NCBI RefSeq assembly: GCF_025154075.1
Contig: NZ_JAOAMU010000004.1
Coordinates: 372,001-436,000 of the forward strand
Direction: 5' to 3'
From: Chryseobacterium herbae
Lineage (GTDB): Bacteria > Bacteroidota > Bacteroidia > Flavobacteriales > Weeksellaceae
Length of the DNA: 64,000 nt
The position numbers and the translations under genes are program-made. Under the pieces are notes generated by a model. It was given only the letters and a program-made list of their open reading frames with translations. It was not told where the DNA came from and made no database searches. This document shows positions 18,994-27,900 of the stretch, piece after piece. The first letter of the stretch is position 1; the number at the start of each line of letters is the position of its first letter.

Positions 18994-19557
18994 TTATTTT
19001 CCATTAAACGCAGACATCGTATTCCCGATTCCGGCAAAAACAAATGACAGGCTGGCTTTAGAGAACTTTTCAATTCTTTCGCCCAGCTTTTCATTTTCTT
19101 CTTCATTCCATGTTCCCAACACATAATCTGCCTGACGACCTTCTGAAAAATCGGCAGAGATTCCGAAACGAAGTCTTGCATAATTCTGGGTCTGCAGCAT
19201 TTCATTGATGCTTTTCAATCCGTTATGACCCGCATCAGAACCTTTCATTTTCATTCTCAGAGTACCGAACGGAAGGACAAGATCATCGGTAATGATCAGC
19301 ACATTTTCCAAGGGAATATTCTCTTTCTGCATCCAGAATCTCACGGCATTTCCGGAAAGATTCATGTAGGTATCCGGCTTCAGAATCAACACTTTTCTTC
19401 CTTTGTACTTTCCTTCTGCCATCCATCCGAAATTGGTGGTATTAAATGAAGTTCCCAGCGTTTCCGCTATTTTCTCCGCTACTTTGAATCCTATATTGTG
19501 GCGTGTATTTTCATATTCCGGGCCTTTGTTTCCTAGACCGACTATTAAATATTTCAT
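18994..19557 (-). CDS. pth: peptidyl-tRNA hydrolase
   Basis: 187 residues, standard length. The N-terminus is LIVGLGNKGPEYENTRHNIG, with Asn10 and catalytic His20. DTYMNLSGNAVRFW, ITDDLVLPFG and GSDAGHNGLKSI carry the other conserved residues. It releases tRNA from prematurely dropped peptidyl-tRNA in the cytoplasm. Monocistronic by its flanking terminators; a -7 box lies 14 bp upstream. Confidence 0.98.
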   Translation of the reverse strand: MKYLIVGLGNKGPEYENTRHNIGFKVAEKIAETLGTSFNTTNFGWMAEGKYKGRKVLILKPDTYMNLSGNAVRFWMQKENIPLENVLIITDDLVLPFGTLRMKMKGSDAGHNGLKSINEMLQTQNYARLRFGISADFSEGRQADYVLGTWNEEENEKLGERIEKFSKASLSFVFAGIGNTMSAFNGK

Positions 19558-19571
19558 TGAGAAATTTTTTG

Positions 19572-19579
19572 CAAAATTA
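19572..19579 (-). promoter_or_regulatory. candidate -7 box of pth
   Basis: TAATTTTG on the minus strand matches TAnnTTTG and predicts a leader of roughly 10 nt before the ATG at 19557. No -33 TTG at standard spacing. Confidence 0.45.
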
Positions 19580-19598
19580 AGAGATAAAAAATAAAAAA

Positions 19599-19621
19599 GC
19601 CCAATCTTGTGAAGATTGGGC
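19599..19621 (-). terminator. terminator of the lipoprotein gene 19643-20575
   Basis: Perfect stem GCCCAATCTT / AAGATTGGGC with a 3-nt loop; on the minus strand it is followed by a T-rich tract. Confidence 0.85.
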
Positions 19622-19642
19622 CTGTATATTATAAAGATTCTT

Positions 19643-20575
19643 TTAGAAAGGCTTATAAATGTAGTTTACACCAAACCCTCTTGTCATATACGTCTGAGGA
19701 TCGTAGTTGTAATTGGTTGTTCTGATAACCGGTGAAGGTATCGGAGGTAAAAGATCTGTTACAGATGCTTTTTTAGGGTTGTTCGGAGATAAGATATGAC
19801 TTTCTCTGTCATTGATTTCCGTTGATAAAAGTCTTGAAATTTTGTATACTGAAGGAAGCAGTGTAAATGGACTGATCTCGGTATCATAATTAAAGAACTC
19901 GTAAGCATATTTATTAATCGGTCTTCCAAACGCACCTCCGGCAATAGGTCCGTAATGTCTTACCACTTTAGAAACATTGTCTCCAAGGTAGGTATATCCT
20001 GTTTTGGAATAATCTGTGTAAGCGAAAGGTGTTCCTGACACATCAGGACCGTTTCTCATAATGATGGAATCCATCTTGGCAGTAGACGCGCTATACTTTA
20101 TATTGTAAAGGGTCTTTGTTTTTCTTAAAAGCGTCTGAGGTCCAGGATTGGTTGCAGGCGGTACAGGCGGAGGTCTTCTGAAAACCGTTCTGTTTTCAGA
20201 AACTGTTTCCAGTCTGTCATTAGGTCCGTAAGTAAATAACTGGCTGTAAGACACACTGTCTTTATCCAGTTTTCCGTTAGCATCAAGATCCAAAAATCCG
20301 TTGAATGTAACCTGGCTTACTTTGTTTCCGCTGTATGCGATATCCGTGATGGAAGCACTGTCTGTGATCACTTTCGTTACCAAAAGTCCACTGTAGTGAT
20401 ATTCCGCTAATGTATCTTTATTTGTAATTTCTCTGTATAATGCTCTTGGACCATTTAATCCTCCAGTATCATTCAGATCCAATAATGGATCTCCGTCTTC
20501 GTCTAACATGTCTTTGCAGGAATGTATTGAAGAAAACCCTGCTATTAATAAAATAAAGTAGAAAAGTCGTTTCAT
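19643..20575 (-). CDS. predicted lipoprotein, paralog of 20674-21549
   Basis: 310 residues. A signal peptide ends in SSIHSC (Cys20) followed by acidic residues, a lipoprotein-type start. The mature part is beta-rich with short repeats (YSGLLVTKVI, YSGNKVSQVTF, YLGDNVSKVV) and has a Pro-rich segment. The C-terminus (NYDTEISPFTLLPSV, LSPNNPKK) matches the neighbouring lipoprotein NYDSKINPYSTLP, ISPNNPTS, so the two arose by tandem duplication. Family unknown. Outer-membrane or periplasmic location inferred. Confidence 0.8.
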   Translation of the reverse strand: MKRLFYFILLIAGFSSIHSCKDMLDEDGDPLLDLNDTGGLNGPRALYREITNKDTLAEYHYSGLLVTKVITDSASITDIAYSGNKVSQVTFNGFLDLDANGKLDKDSVSYSQLFTYGPNDRLETVSENRTVFRRPPPVPPATNPGPQTLLRKTKTLYNIKYSASTAKMDSIIMRNGPDVSGTPFAYTDYSKTGYTYLGDNVSKVVRHYGPIAGGAFGRPINKYAYEFFNYDTEISPFTLLPSVYKISRLLSTEINDRESHILSPNNPKKASVTDLLPPIPSPVIRTTNYNYDPQTYMTRGFGVNYIYKPF

Positions 20576-20600
20576 TTCCAGGTGATTGTTTATTTTTTGA

Positions 20601-20608
20601 CAAATATA
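20601..20608 (-). promoter_or_regulatory. candidate -7 box of lipoprotein gene 19643-20575
   Basis: TATATTTG on the minus strand, 25 bp before the ATG. The same octamer at nearly the same distance precedes the paralog at 21549. Confidence 0.5.
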
Positions 20609-20673
20609 ACTTTTTTCTGAATAAAAGTTATGTTTTTATTTATATTCAAATAAAACCGATAATCAAATACGGT

Positions 20674-21549
20674 TTATAAAGTTCTGTACGCATATTTAAG
20701 CACCTGATTCTTATCAGACACAGGATAATTAAATGCATCATACAGATACGTCATCGGAGTATCTACACCAGGCGCGGGAGCCGGAGGCATTACAAATACC
20801 GATGTAGGGTTATTCGGAGAGATTCTGTAGAAGTTCTCAGGACGAATCAGACTCCATGCCGTAAAGAATGATTTTGGAAGCGTAGAGTACGGATTGATCT
20901 TTGAATCATAGTTCTGGTAGCTGTAAACCGTTCTCTTAGCCGTAACCATATTGGGATCTCCTGTTCCTGTAAGCGTTCCTTTCGCACAATCTGCCTTGAA
21001 GATATTGTCTCCTATATAGGTAAAAGTACTTTCTGTAAATAAGCTGTACGCTGAATTTCCGGCTACTTTTCTTTTCTCCAGGATTTTCACAAGTTTCTTA
21101 CCGTCTGCATCGTAAGTAAAAATATAATCACTTATAAAAGAATCCAGGGCCACAGCAGCGGTAGCAGTACATGTAGCACTATACACATTGCCCTTGCTGT
21201 TTTCACTTACACTGAAGTCATACACCATACTGCCGGTAATGCTTCCGATAAATTTTATTTTCCCGATCTTGTTATTGATGTAGGTTGCGGTACCTGTATA
21301 ATAATTATTAGTACTTCCGTCTTTTAGCATTCCTTTCTGAAAAGCAGTCCCATTCATGGTATATTCTTCCAGAATGGTAGAGTTAGAAGTGATCTTTTCC
21401 AGTACTCTGGCAGGCGGCGGTGTTGTATTCCCGTTATTTCCTCCATTATTCGCACTCGGTTCGAATTGGTCTGAAGAAGAGTTGTCACATGAAACCAGAA
21501 GTCCGAAAAACACTCCGGTAATAACTTTAAAAAGATAGTTTTTTCCCAT
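20674..21549 (-). CDS. predicted lipoprotein, paralog of 19643-20575
   Basis: 291 residues. A signal peptide with lipobox LLVSC (Cys21) is followed by a Ser/Asp/Asn and Gly-rich linker. The beta-rich body contains YINNKIGKIKFIG and YIGDNIFKAD repeats. The C-terminus shares NYDSKINPYSTLPKSF and ISPNNPTSVF with the downstream gene. Not recognised as a named family. It has its own promoter box, so the two copies are probably separately controlled. Confidence 0.82.
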   Translation of the reverse strand: MGKNYLFKVITGVFFGLLVSCDNSSSDQFEPSANNGGNNGNTTPPPARVLEKITSNSTILEEYTMNGTAFQKGMLKDGSTNNYYTGTATYINNKIGKIKFIGSITGSMVYDFSVSENSKGNVYSATCTATAAVALDSFISDYIFTYDADGKKLVKILEKRKVAGNSAYSLFTESTFTYIGDNIFKADCAKGTLTGTGDPNMVTAKRTVYSYQNYDSKINPYSTLPKSFFTAWSLIRPENFYRISPNNPTSVFVMPPAPAPGVDTPMTYLYDAFNYPVSDKNQVLKYAYRTL

Positions 21550-21572
21550 GAAAAAATATTTTAGTGAGTTTA

Positions 21573-21580
21573 CAAATATA
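21573..21580 (-). promoter_or_regulatory. candidate -7 box of lipoprotein gene 20674-21549
   Basis: TATATTTG on the minus strand, 23 bp before the ATG at 21549. No -33 TTG at standard spacing. Confidence 0.5.
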
Positions 21581-21651
21581 ATTCATTTTTTCGATGAAAA
21601 CATTTACTTATTCAACAAATCCGTAATAATCTATATCTTTTTTCAAAAAAA

Positions 21652-21676
21652 ACCTAAAAACATGATGTTTTTAGGT
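21652..21676 (-). terminator. terminator of the three-gene secreted-protein operon
   Basis: Palindromic ACCTAAAAACAT / ATGTTTTTAGGT; on the minus strand it is followed by eight Ts. It lies about 220 nt after the last stop codon, giving a long 3' end. Confidence 0.7.
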
Positions 21677-21899
21677 GTTATCTGATCTGAGTCCGGATTA
21701 AGAAAATTAAAGTGAAAAGCCAGAAAGATGAAAAATCGACTTTGGAAGTTATAATTGACTTCCCAATTGATTGCAGATTGTAAAATTTGACGAAATACAA
21801 TTGCAGCTGATCCTTCTTACCTCATGACTTCTCTTTGCGACGTCAGAATTCCTGACCTCCTCCAACCTGTTCCGAATTCAGGTATTTATTTTTATTGTA

Positions 21900-22643
21900 T
21901 TAATAAGGCTGCAGTACCGAAGTGGTTAAAACAGACTGTGACATTTCATTATTTAGAAATTCCGTGTTTACCGCCGTTCCGATTCCCAGCGTCCCTGAAT
22001 TCAGATTCCTCTTTGTACAGGCCACCTTTACAGCATAATTGTTTTTGGGCGTAAGATTGGTAAGGGTAGCATTCAGATTAAAAATCTTATAACTGCCATC
22101 AGAACCGATTAACACATCCGTTCTTACTGCTCGCAGGGTATTATCTACAAAAATACCACATGCAAAACCCGAAGAAGCATTCGTATTTCCGGTTTTCTGT
22201 GCTGTAGTCTGGAAAGTAAAAGCTACTTTATTTACAGCATTGGTGATGGAAAAAGTATCACTGGTTCCGGGAAGAACAGTCCATGCACTTGTGATGGTCG
22301 TCCCTTCCGTATAAGGAGTGGTAGCTCCGTTTGGAGAAGAAAATACAGCACCGCTCTGATCCGCCACCGTATTCAATGAGAATACTGACATACTTCCCTG
22401 TCCGTCTGCTATTTTTATACTTTTCCAGTCATTTGCATTCATTTCAGAATTGTTATGAAGAATGGTTCCGGCCGCTCCTGCTGATCCTCTCAACAGATTC
22501 GTTCCTCCGGTTCTGAACTCTTTTCTTACATTGATATCCCCGTTTACATCCAGCATATTAACAGGGTTTGGGGTGTTAATTCCCACCTGCGCATTAGCCA
22601 AAACAGCCCATAACAAAGATTTTACGATAATAATTTTTTTCAT
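21900..22643 (-). CDS. secreted VGxxT/LDVNG protein, copy 3 of an operon
   Basis: 247 residues. A signal peptide (ending near ANAQ) is followed by VGINTPNPVNMLDVNGDI, a motif also common in phage tail-spike and flavobacterial surface proteins, and then a beta-rich body with FACGIFVDNTLRAVR. It ends in STSVLQPY-type sequence without a T9SS sorting domain. It begins 7 bp after the stop of copy 2. Function unknown. Confidence 0.8.
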   Translation of the reverse strand: MKKIIIVKSLLWAVLANAQVGINTPNPVNMLDVNGDINVRKEFRTGGTNLLRGSAGAAGTILHNNSEMNANDWKSIKIADGQGSMSVFSLNTVADQSGAVFSSPNGATTPYTEGTTITSAWTVLPGTSDTFSITNAVNKVAFTFQTTAQKTGNTNASSGFACGIFVDNTLRAVRTDVLIGSDGSYKIFNLNATLTNLTPKNNYAVKVACTKRNLNSGTLGIGTAVNTEFLNNEMSQSVLTTSVLQPY

Positions 22644-22650
22644 GACTGGA

Positions 22651-23466
22651 TTAATTTATAATAGGGTTAAATACCTGAGGAATCTCGTACACATCCACTT
22701 TTAGGGAAGACTGTGCAATAAAGCTGTTAATGTTCGTTTCTGCATTGATTCCTATAGCCAATACAACATCACTTGTCGTTCTGTAAGATCCTAATCTTGA
22801 ACAGGCAACACTTACCGTATGCTGTCCTTTGGAAAGATTAGCAACAACCCCAATCTGATTATGAGTAATGAAAGTACTGCTTGCGCTACTTGCTTTCAGG
22901 TTTCTCTGTCTGAGATTTACCAGCTTGTCATCCACAAAAATACCACATGCGTAATCTATAGAAATATCTGTCGTTCCATTGGAAGGAAGATTGGCCTGTA
23001 CTACGGTTTCAAACTGAAAATAAGTCTTGCTGTCCGTACTGAATACACTGATAGGCTGTGACAGACCTGAGATCTTCTTAAATCCCGGAAGACTGGAAAT
23101 ATCAGCTCCTTTCGTGAAAGCTGTATTCTTTGCAGCAATAGCAGATTGTTCTGAACTGGTAAACTTCACTCCGGTTCTGTCTGAAAAGGAGTTATTGAAT
23201 ATCAGATAGAATTTATTCGGTTCGTATTCCGGAATACGGAGACTTTTCCAGATCGGTGGATAGCCTTCACCCTGAGAAACAAGGATCTGGTCATTATTCC
23301 CATGAGAAAGCGTATTGTCCGGAGCATTCAGAACTACGATTTTATTTCTTAAATTGACATCACCATTGACGTCCAGTTTGGATTTCGGCGAGCCTGTATT
23401 GACTCCCACCTGGGCAGAAAGAGACAGTCCTGCTATAAGAAACAGGATTGATATAATATTTTTCAT
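22651..23466 (-). CDS. secreted VGxxT/LDVNG protein, copy 2 of an operon
   Basis: 271 residues from the ATG at 23466; an in-frame TTG just upstream is not needed. A signal peptide to SLSAQ is followed by VGVNTGSPKSKLDVNGDV, ILVSQGEGYPPIWKSL and YACGIFVDDKLVNLRQ. The same blocks occur in copies 1 and 3. It lies 3 nt after copy 1. No sorting domain or membrane anchor seen. Confidence 0.8.
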   Translation of the reverse strand: MKNIISILFLIAGLSLSAQVGVNTGSPKSKLDVNGDVNLRNKIVVLNAPDNTLSHGNNDQILVSQGEGYPPIWKSLRIPEYEPNKFYLIFNNSFSDRTGVKFTSSEQSAIAAKNTAFTKGADISSLPGFKKISGLSQPISVFSTDSKTYFQFETVVQANLPSNGTTDISIDYACGIFVDDKLVNLRQRNLKASSASSTFITHNQIGVVANLSKGQHTVSVACSRLGSYRTTSDVVLAIGINAETNINSFIAQSSLKVDVYEIPQVFNPIIN

Positions 23467-23469
23467 CAA

Positions 23470-24291
23470 TTAATTGCTTTTATAAGTAACGTATTCAATC
23501 ACATCTATTTTCATGATAGACTCAAGGGTAAATGCATTGGAAACCGTATTGGTATCGGAAACATTACGTCCGACGGTAAACTGTGAGTTTGAATTGGAGG
23601 AGTTGATCTTTCTACACGCCACCTCAAGCTTCTGTGCTCCTACAGGAACATTCTGCTCGGTATAGTTTAATGTAAAAATATAATCCTGAATACCGGATTT
23701 CTCTGTATTATTGTTTGAAACAACCTTATCCGGACGTACCGCCACCAGTTTTCCGTTTCTGAAAACACCACAGGTGAAGGTGACAGACTGAGAAACATCC
23801 GAAGCCGGAGCTTTCATCTCTATACCCGTCTGAAACTGGTAAGTAAGCCTGTTTCTCCCGTTTTTAATGATAAAATTATTTTCAAGGCCGGCTATTTTAG
23901 ACCACTTCCCTTTTGACACATCGGTGATGTCATCGCCTACATTGTTTTTGTAAACATCATCTGCTGCGATACCGTTTGAAAGTGCTGTAATACCCGTTTG
24001 ATCTGATGACAAGTACGAATTAATCAATTTGTACTGACCTTCCTCCATGAAGGAAACATTCAATGATTTCCAGACAGGAGATAAACCTTCTCCCTGTGAA
24101 ACCAAAACCTGGCCGTTCAATCCTGCATTTCCTGCCTGACTTGAAGTGCCGCCTACTCTAAGTTCTTTTCTTAAGGTGATCTTCCCGTTGACATCGAGAG
24201 TAGATTTAGGAGAAGTTGTCCCAATTCCCACCTGCGCGTTGACACAAACCGATAAAAGCACGGTTGCGCAACAATAGATAATTTTTTTCAT
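23470..24291 (-). CDS. secreted VGxxT/LDVNG protein, copy 1 of an operon
   Basis: 273 residues. A signal peptide (MKKIIYCCATVLLSVCVNAQ) is followed by VGIGTTSPKSTLDVNGKI, VLVSQGEGLSPVWKSL and FTCGVFRNGKLVAVRP. First gene of the tandem trio, with a -7 box 11 bp ahead of the ATG. The trio diverges strongly outside the shared blocks, consistent with old duplication and diversification of a surface or secreted protein. Confidence 0.82.
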   Translation of the reverse strand: MKKIIYCCATVLLSVCVNAQVGIGTTSPKSTLDVNGKITLRKELRVGGTSSQAGNAGLNGQVLVSQGEGLSPVWKSLNVSFMEEGQYKLINSYLSSDQTGITALSNGIAADDVYKNNVGDDITDVSKGKWSKIAGLENNFIIKNGRNRLTYQFQTGIEMKAPASDVSQSVTFTCGVFRNGKLVAVRPDKVVSNNNTEKSGIQDYIFTLNYTEQNVPVGAQKLEVACRKINSSNSNSQFTVGRNVSDTNTVSNAFTLESIMKIDVIEYVTYKSN

Positions 24292-24302
24292 AATATGGGC
24301 TG

Positions 24303-24310
24303 CAAAGGTA
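24303..24310 (-). promoter_or_regulatory. candidate -7 box of the VGxxT trio
   Basis: TACCTTTG on the minus strand, 11 bp upstream of the ATG at 24291, giving a predicted leader of only about 7 nt. Confidence 0.5.
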
Positions 24311-24677
24311 TGAATTTAATTCATAAAAAACCATTTACTCCATCATAAACATGTAGAAATAAAGCGATTACGATGTAGAATTAATCGCACATAAAAGTAG
24401 AATTATTACTACAAAGCAGCACTTTTTTTTATCTTTTAAAAGACCCGTCTTCCCCAAAGTCCGTAACAATGGTAGATACAGCTCTATTTTTTATCATTAT
24501 ATTGTGATTTTAAATTGCATTAAAACATGCCTGCTCCCCTATTTTTTATGGTCTTTAAGTCAAACTTTTTTTGAAAAAAAGACCTGAAAAATTCAATTTC
24601 AGATCTCTTTTTAATGGATCGGTAAAAAATGTGGTCCGTTTGTTCTAATTAACCTTAGATTTCAGATGAAGAAATAT

Positions 24678-24720
24678 GAATGGTGAATTTTGCTTCGCAA
24701 GTGAATGGTGAATTTTGGGG
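24678..24720. repeat. intergenic repeat, copy 1
   Basis: The core TGAATTTTGCTTCGCAAGTG with flanks forms a 31-bp identical match to the reverse complement at 54420-54460. A second partial unit (GAATGGTGAATTTTG) follows in tandem. Confidence 0.75.
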
Positions 24721-24819
24721 TAGATTTTAGACATGAGGCTGAGAGAAAGATTCAGACTGAGATTAAGATGATTATTAGAGAACAATCAAATCCTTAATCC
24801 CCTACTCTCAAACGCTCAA

Positions 24820-24971
24820 CCCCGAATTCCGTAAACCCGTACCTCGAATCGCGAAACTCTCAAACCCTGAAACTCTCCGACCTTCAAACCCACAACCCCG
24901 AATTCCATAAACCCGCACCTCGAAACTCGAAACTCTCAAACCCTGAAACTCTCCGACCTTCAAACCCACAA
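24820..24971. repeat. tandem repeat of two 76-bp units
   Basis: Units 24820-24895 and 24896-24971 begin CCCCGAATTCC and end TTCAAACCCACAA, with a few differences between them. The inner CTCAAACCCTGAAACTCTCC is shared with 6320-6344, and looser relatives lie at 37370-37410 and 55610-55720. Confidence 0.85.
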
Positions 24972-24984
24972 CCCAAATCTTTGC

Positions 24985-27900
24985 TTACTGATGTCCGATA
25001 ATGGTCTTTAAAAGAGCATTCACCTCATCTACATTTTTTACTTTTTCTTTTCTCATCATCAATAGGTTTCCTTCTTTCCCGATTTTTTCTTTCAGCTGGG
25101 CTTCTGCAGGATTTTGCGTTAAATAATTGATTATATGTCTGAATCTGTCCGTCTGATAAAATTTATCCTGAGGATTAGCCGGGAAATATCCTAAAAAGAC
25201 CCCATTCTTCATGACGATCTTCTCAAATCCTATTTCTGAAGCCAGCCATTTCAGGGCAACACTTTTTAATAAATTGACAGCCTCTTTCGGCAGTGCCCCA
25301 AATCGGTCGATCAGTTCAAGTTCGAATTGATAAAGATCCTTCTCATTATCAATTTCTGCAATTTTCTGATACAGTAAAAGCCTTTCTTCTGTATTTGAAA
25401 TATAGAAATCAGGAAGCATCAGCTCCAGATCAGTATCAATATTCACATCTTTTACAGATTTGAATAGCTTTTGCCTGTCTTCTTCATTATCGAACAGGTT
25501 TTCAAAGTCTGCATCATCTTTTAATTCCTCAAGAGCTTCCTGCATTAGTTTCTGATACGTTTCAAAGCCCATCTCATTGATAAATCCACTTTGCTCCGCA
25601 CCCAGAAGATCTCCTGCACCACGGATCTCAAGATCCTTCATCGCAATCTGGAAACCGCTTCCGAGATCAGAAAACTGCTCGATAGCTTCGAGACGTTTTC
25701 TTGCATCAGAAGTGATCATATCATACGGAGGCGTGATCAGGTAACAGAATGCTTTTCTGTTGCTTCGTCCTACCCTTCCTCTCATCTGGTGAAGATCTGC
25801 CATCCCGAATCTTTGGGCATCATTGATAAATATGGTATTGGCATTGGGAACGTCTACACCACTTTCAACAATGGTGGTAGCCACAAGAACGTCATATTTT
25901 CCTTCCATGAAATCAAGGACATTTTTTTCCAGCTGCCTGCCTTCCATCTGTCCGTGGCCCGTAATCACTCTGGCATCCGGAACCAGTCTCTGGATAAGTC
26001 CTGCTATATCTTTAAGGTTCTCCACCCTGTTATTGATAAAATAAACCTGTCCGTCTCTCTGAAGCTCATAAGAAACAGCATCTCTCAGAATTTCTTCACT
26101 AAATCCGATCAGTTGTGTGTCTACAGGCTGCCTGTTCGGTGGTGGTGTTTTGATCACCGAAAGATCTCTCGCCGCCATGAGTGAAAACTGAAGCGTTCTC
26201 GGAATCGGGGTAGCCGTTAAGGTAAGTGTATCTACATTATTTTTCAGTGTTTTCAGTTTATCTTTCACAGATACACCGAATTTATGTTCCTCATCAATAA
26301 TCAACAATCCAAGGTCTTTAAACTTAACAGAGCTGCTTACTAATTGATGGGTTCCTATAATGATATCTACTTTTCCGTTTTTAAGCCCGTCTAAAGCTTC
26401 TGTTTTCTGCTTGGCTGTTCTAAATCTGTTGACATAAGCCACATTCACCGGAAAATCTTTCAGTCTTTCTTTGAAACTTCTGAAATGCTGGAACGCCAGA
26501 ATGGTCGTTGGAACCAGCACTGCAACTTGCTTTCCGTCTGTTGCCGCTTTAAATGCTGCACGAATCGCCACCTCGGTCTTACCGAAACCAACGTCTCCAC
26601 AGACCAACCGGTCCATCACCGTATCCGCTTCCATGTCTCTTTTTACGTCAATGGTTGCCTTTTCCTGATCCGGAGTATCTTCATAAATAAAGCTGGCCTC
26701 CAGTTCATTCTGCAGGTAAGAATCGGGAGTATATGAAAAACCTTTTGCCGTTTTTCTTTCGGCGTACAGTCTTATAAGGTCAAAAGCAATCTGTTTTACT
26801 TTGGCTTTTGTTTTCTGTTTTAATGATTTCCAGGCTGGCGAACCAAGTTTGCTCAGAACAATTTCTTTTCCGTCCGGACCATTATATTTTGAAATCTTAT
26901 GAAGTGAATGAATACTTACATATAATAAGTCCCCGTTTTTATAGGTCAGCTTAAAACATTCCTGAATCTTCCCGTCATTATTTACCTTAACCAGTCCCAT
27001 GAATTTTCCGATTCCATGATCGATGTGAGCAATATAATCTCCGATTTTCAGGGACATGAGATCTTTCAGGGTAAGCTGCTCGGATTTTGCAAAGGTATTT
27101 TTGGCTTTATATCTCTGGTAACGGTCAAAAATCTGGTGATCGGTATACACCAGAATTTTGTGTACATGATCTACAAAACCTTCATGCAGTTCTGATCTGA
27201 AGCTTTTAAAAGGAAGTTCATTTTCCAGTTCTTCAAATATGGACTCCAGTCTTTCTTTTTGCTTTTCAGTGGAAAAAGAGATCCAGGTATCAAAACCTTC
27301 GTTCTGCTTTTCTTCCAGATCATCAATCAGGAGTTCAAAGTTTTTATGGAAAGAAGGCTGCGGAATCTGTTCCACTTTTATCTCAGTGATCTCTTTAATT
27401 CCTTCCATAGAAATACTTGCGAAATCAATGGTTTTAAATTTTTTAAAATCGAACAGAAATTCCTGATCTGAAATAAAAAGCTCCTGAGGCCTTCTGTGGG
27501 CAATATCTTTATTTAATGTTTCATATTTTTCCAGTGATCTCTCGTAAAACGTCCTGATCTTCTGCATACCAACCGCTCCGTTTTTGCATACCACAAAACT
27601 TTCTTCATGCAGCAGCTGAAGCAGCGAAACTCTGGTTCCCGTCACGGAAAAATTCATATTGGAAACCAACTGAAAATCTTTCACCTTATCTATGGACAGT
27701 TGAGTTTCAATATCAAAGGTCTTGATATTTTCCACTTCATTTCCAAAGAAGGTAAGACGGTACGGCTTTTCATATGAATAAGAAAATACATCGACGATTC
27801 CACCTCTTACAGAAAATTCTCCAGGTTCGGAAACGAAATCCGCCTGCTGGAAGTTGTAATGATTTAGCAGTTCATCCACAAAATCAAAGTCCAGCTGGTC

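Larger units (their letters stand above)
21550..21899. other. 350-bp intergenic region between lipoprotein and VGxxT-protein genes
   Basis: Contains the promoter box of the lipoprotein (21573-21580) and a minus-strand terminator (21652-21676) that should end the three-gene transcript coming from 24291. The remaining ~220 bp holds no open frame of note. Confidence 0.6.
24292..24984. other. 690-bp intergenic region rich in repeats
   Basis: Contains a -7 box for the trio (24303-24310), a 31-bp repeat at 24678-24710 that recurs at 54420-54460, and a two-copy 76-bp tandem repeat at 24820-24971 that ends 13 bp from the mfd stop codon. No gene is seen. Confidence 0.65.

Noticed and set aside
24820..24971. 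CRISPR array
   Set aside because: Only two direct 76-bp units with no unique spacers and no cas genes.
25591..26184. 197-codon open frame antisense to mfd
   Set aside because: Lies wholly inside mfd with no promoter or recognisable protein motif; mfd domains are intact.
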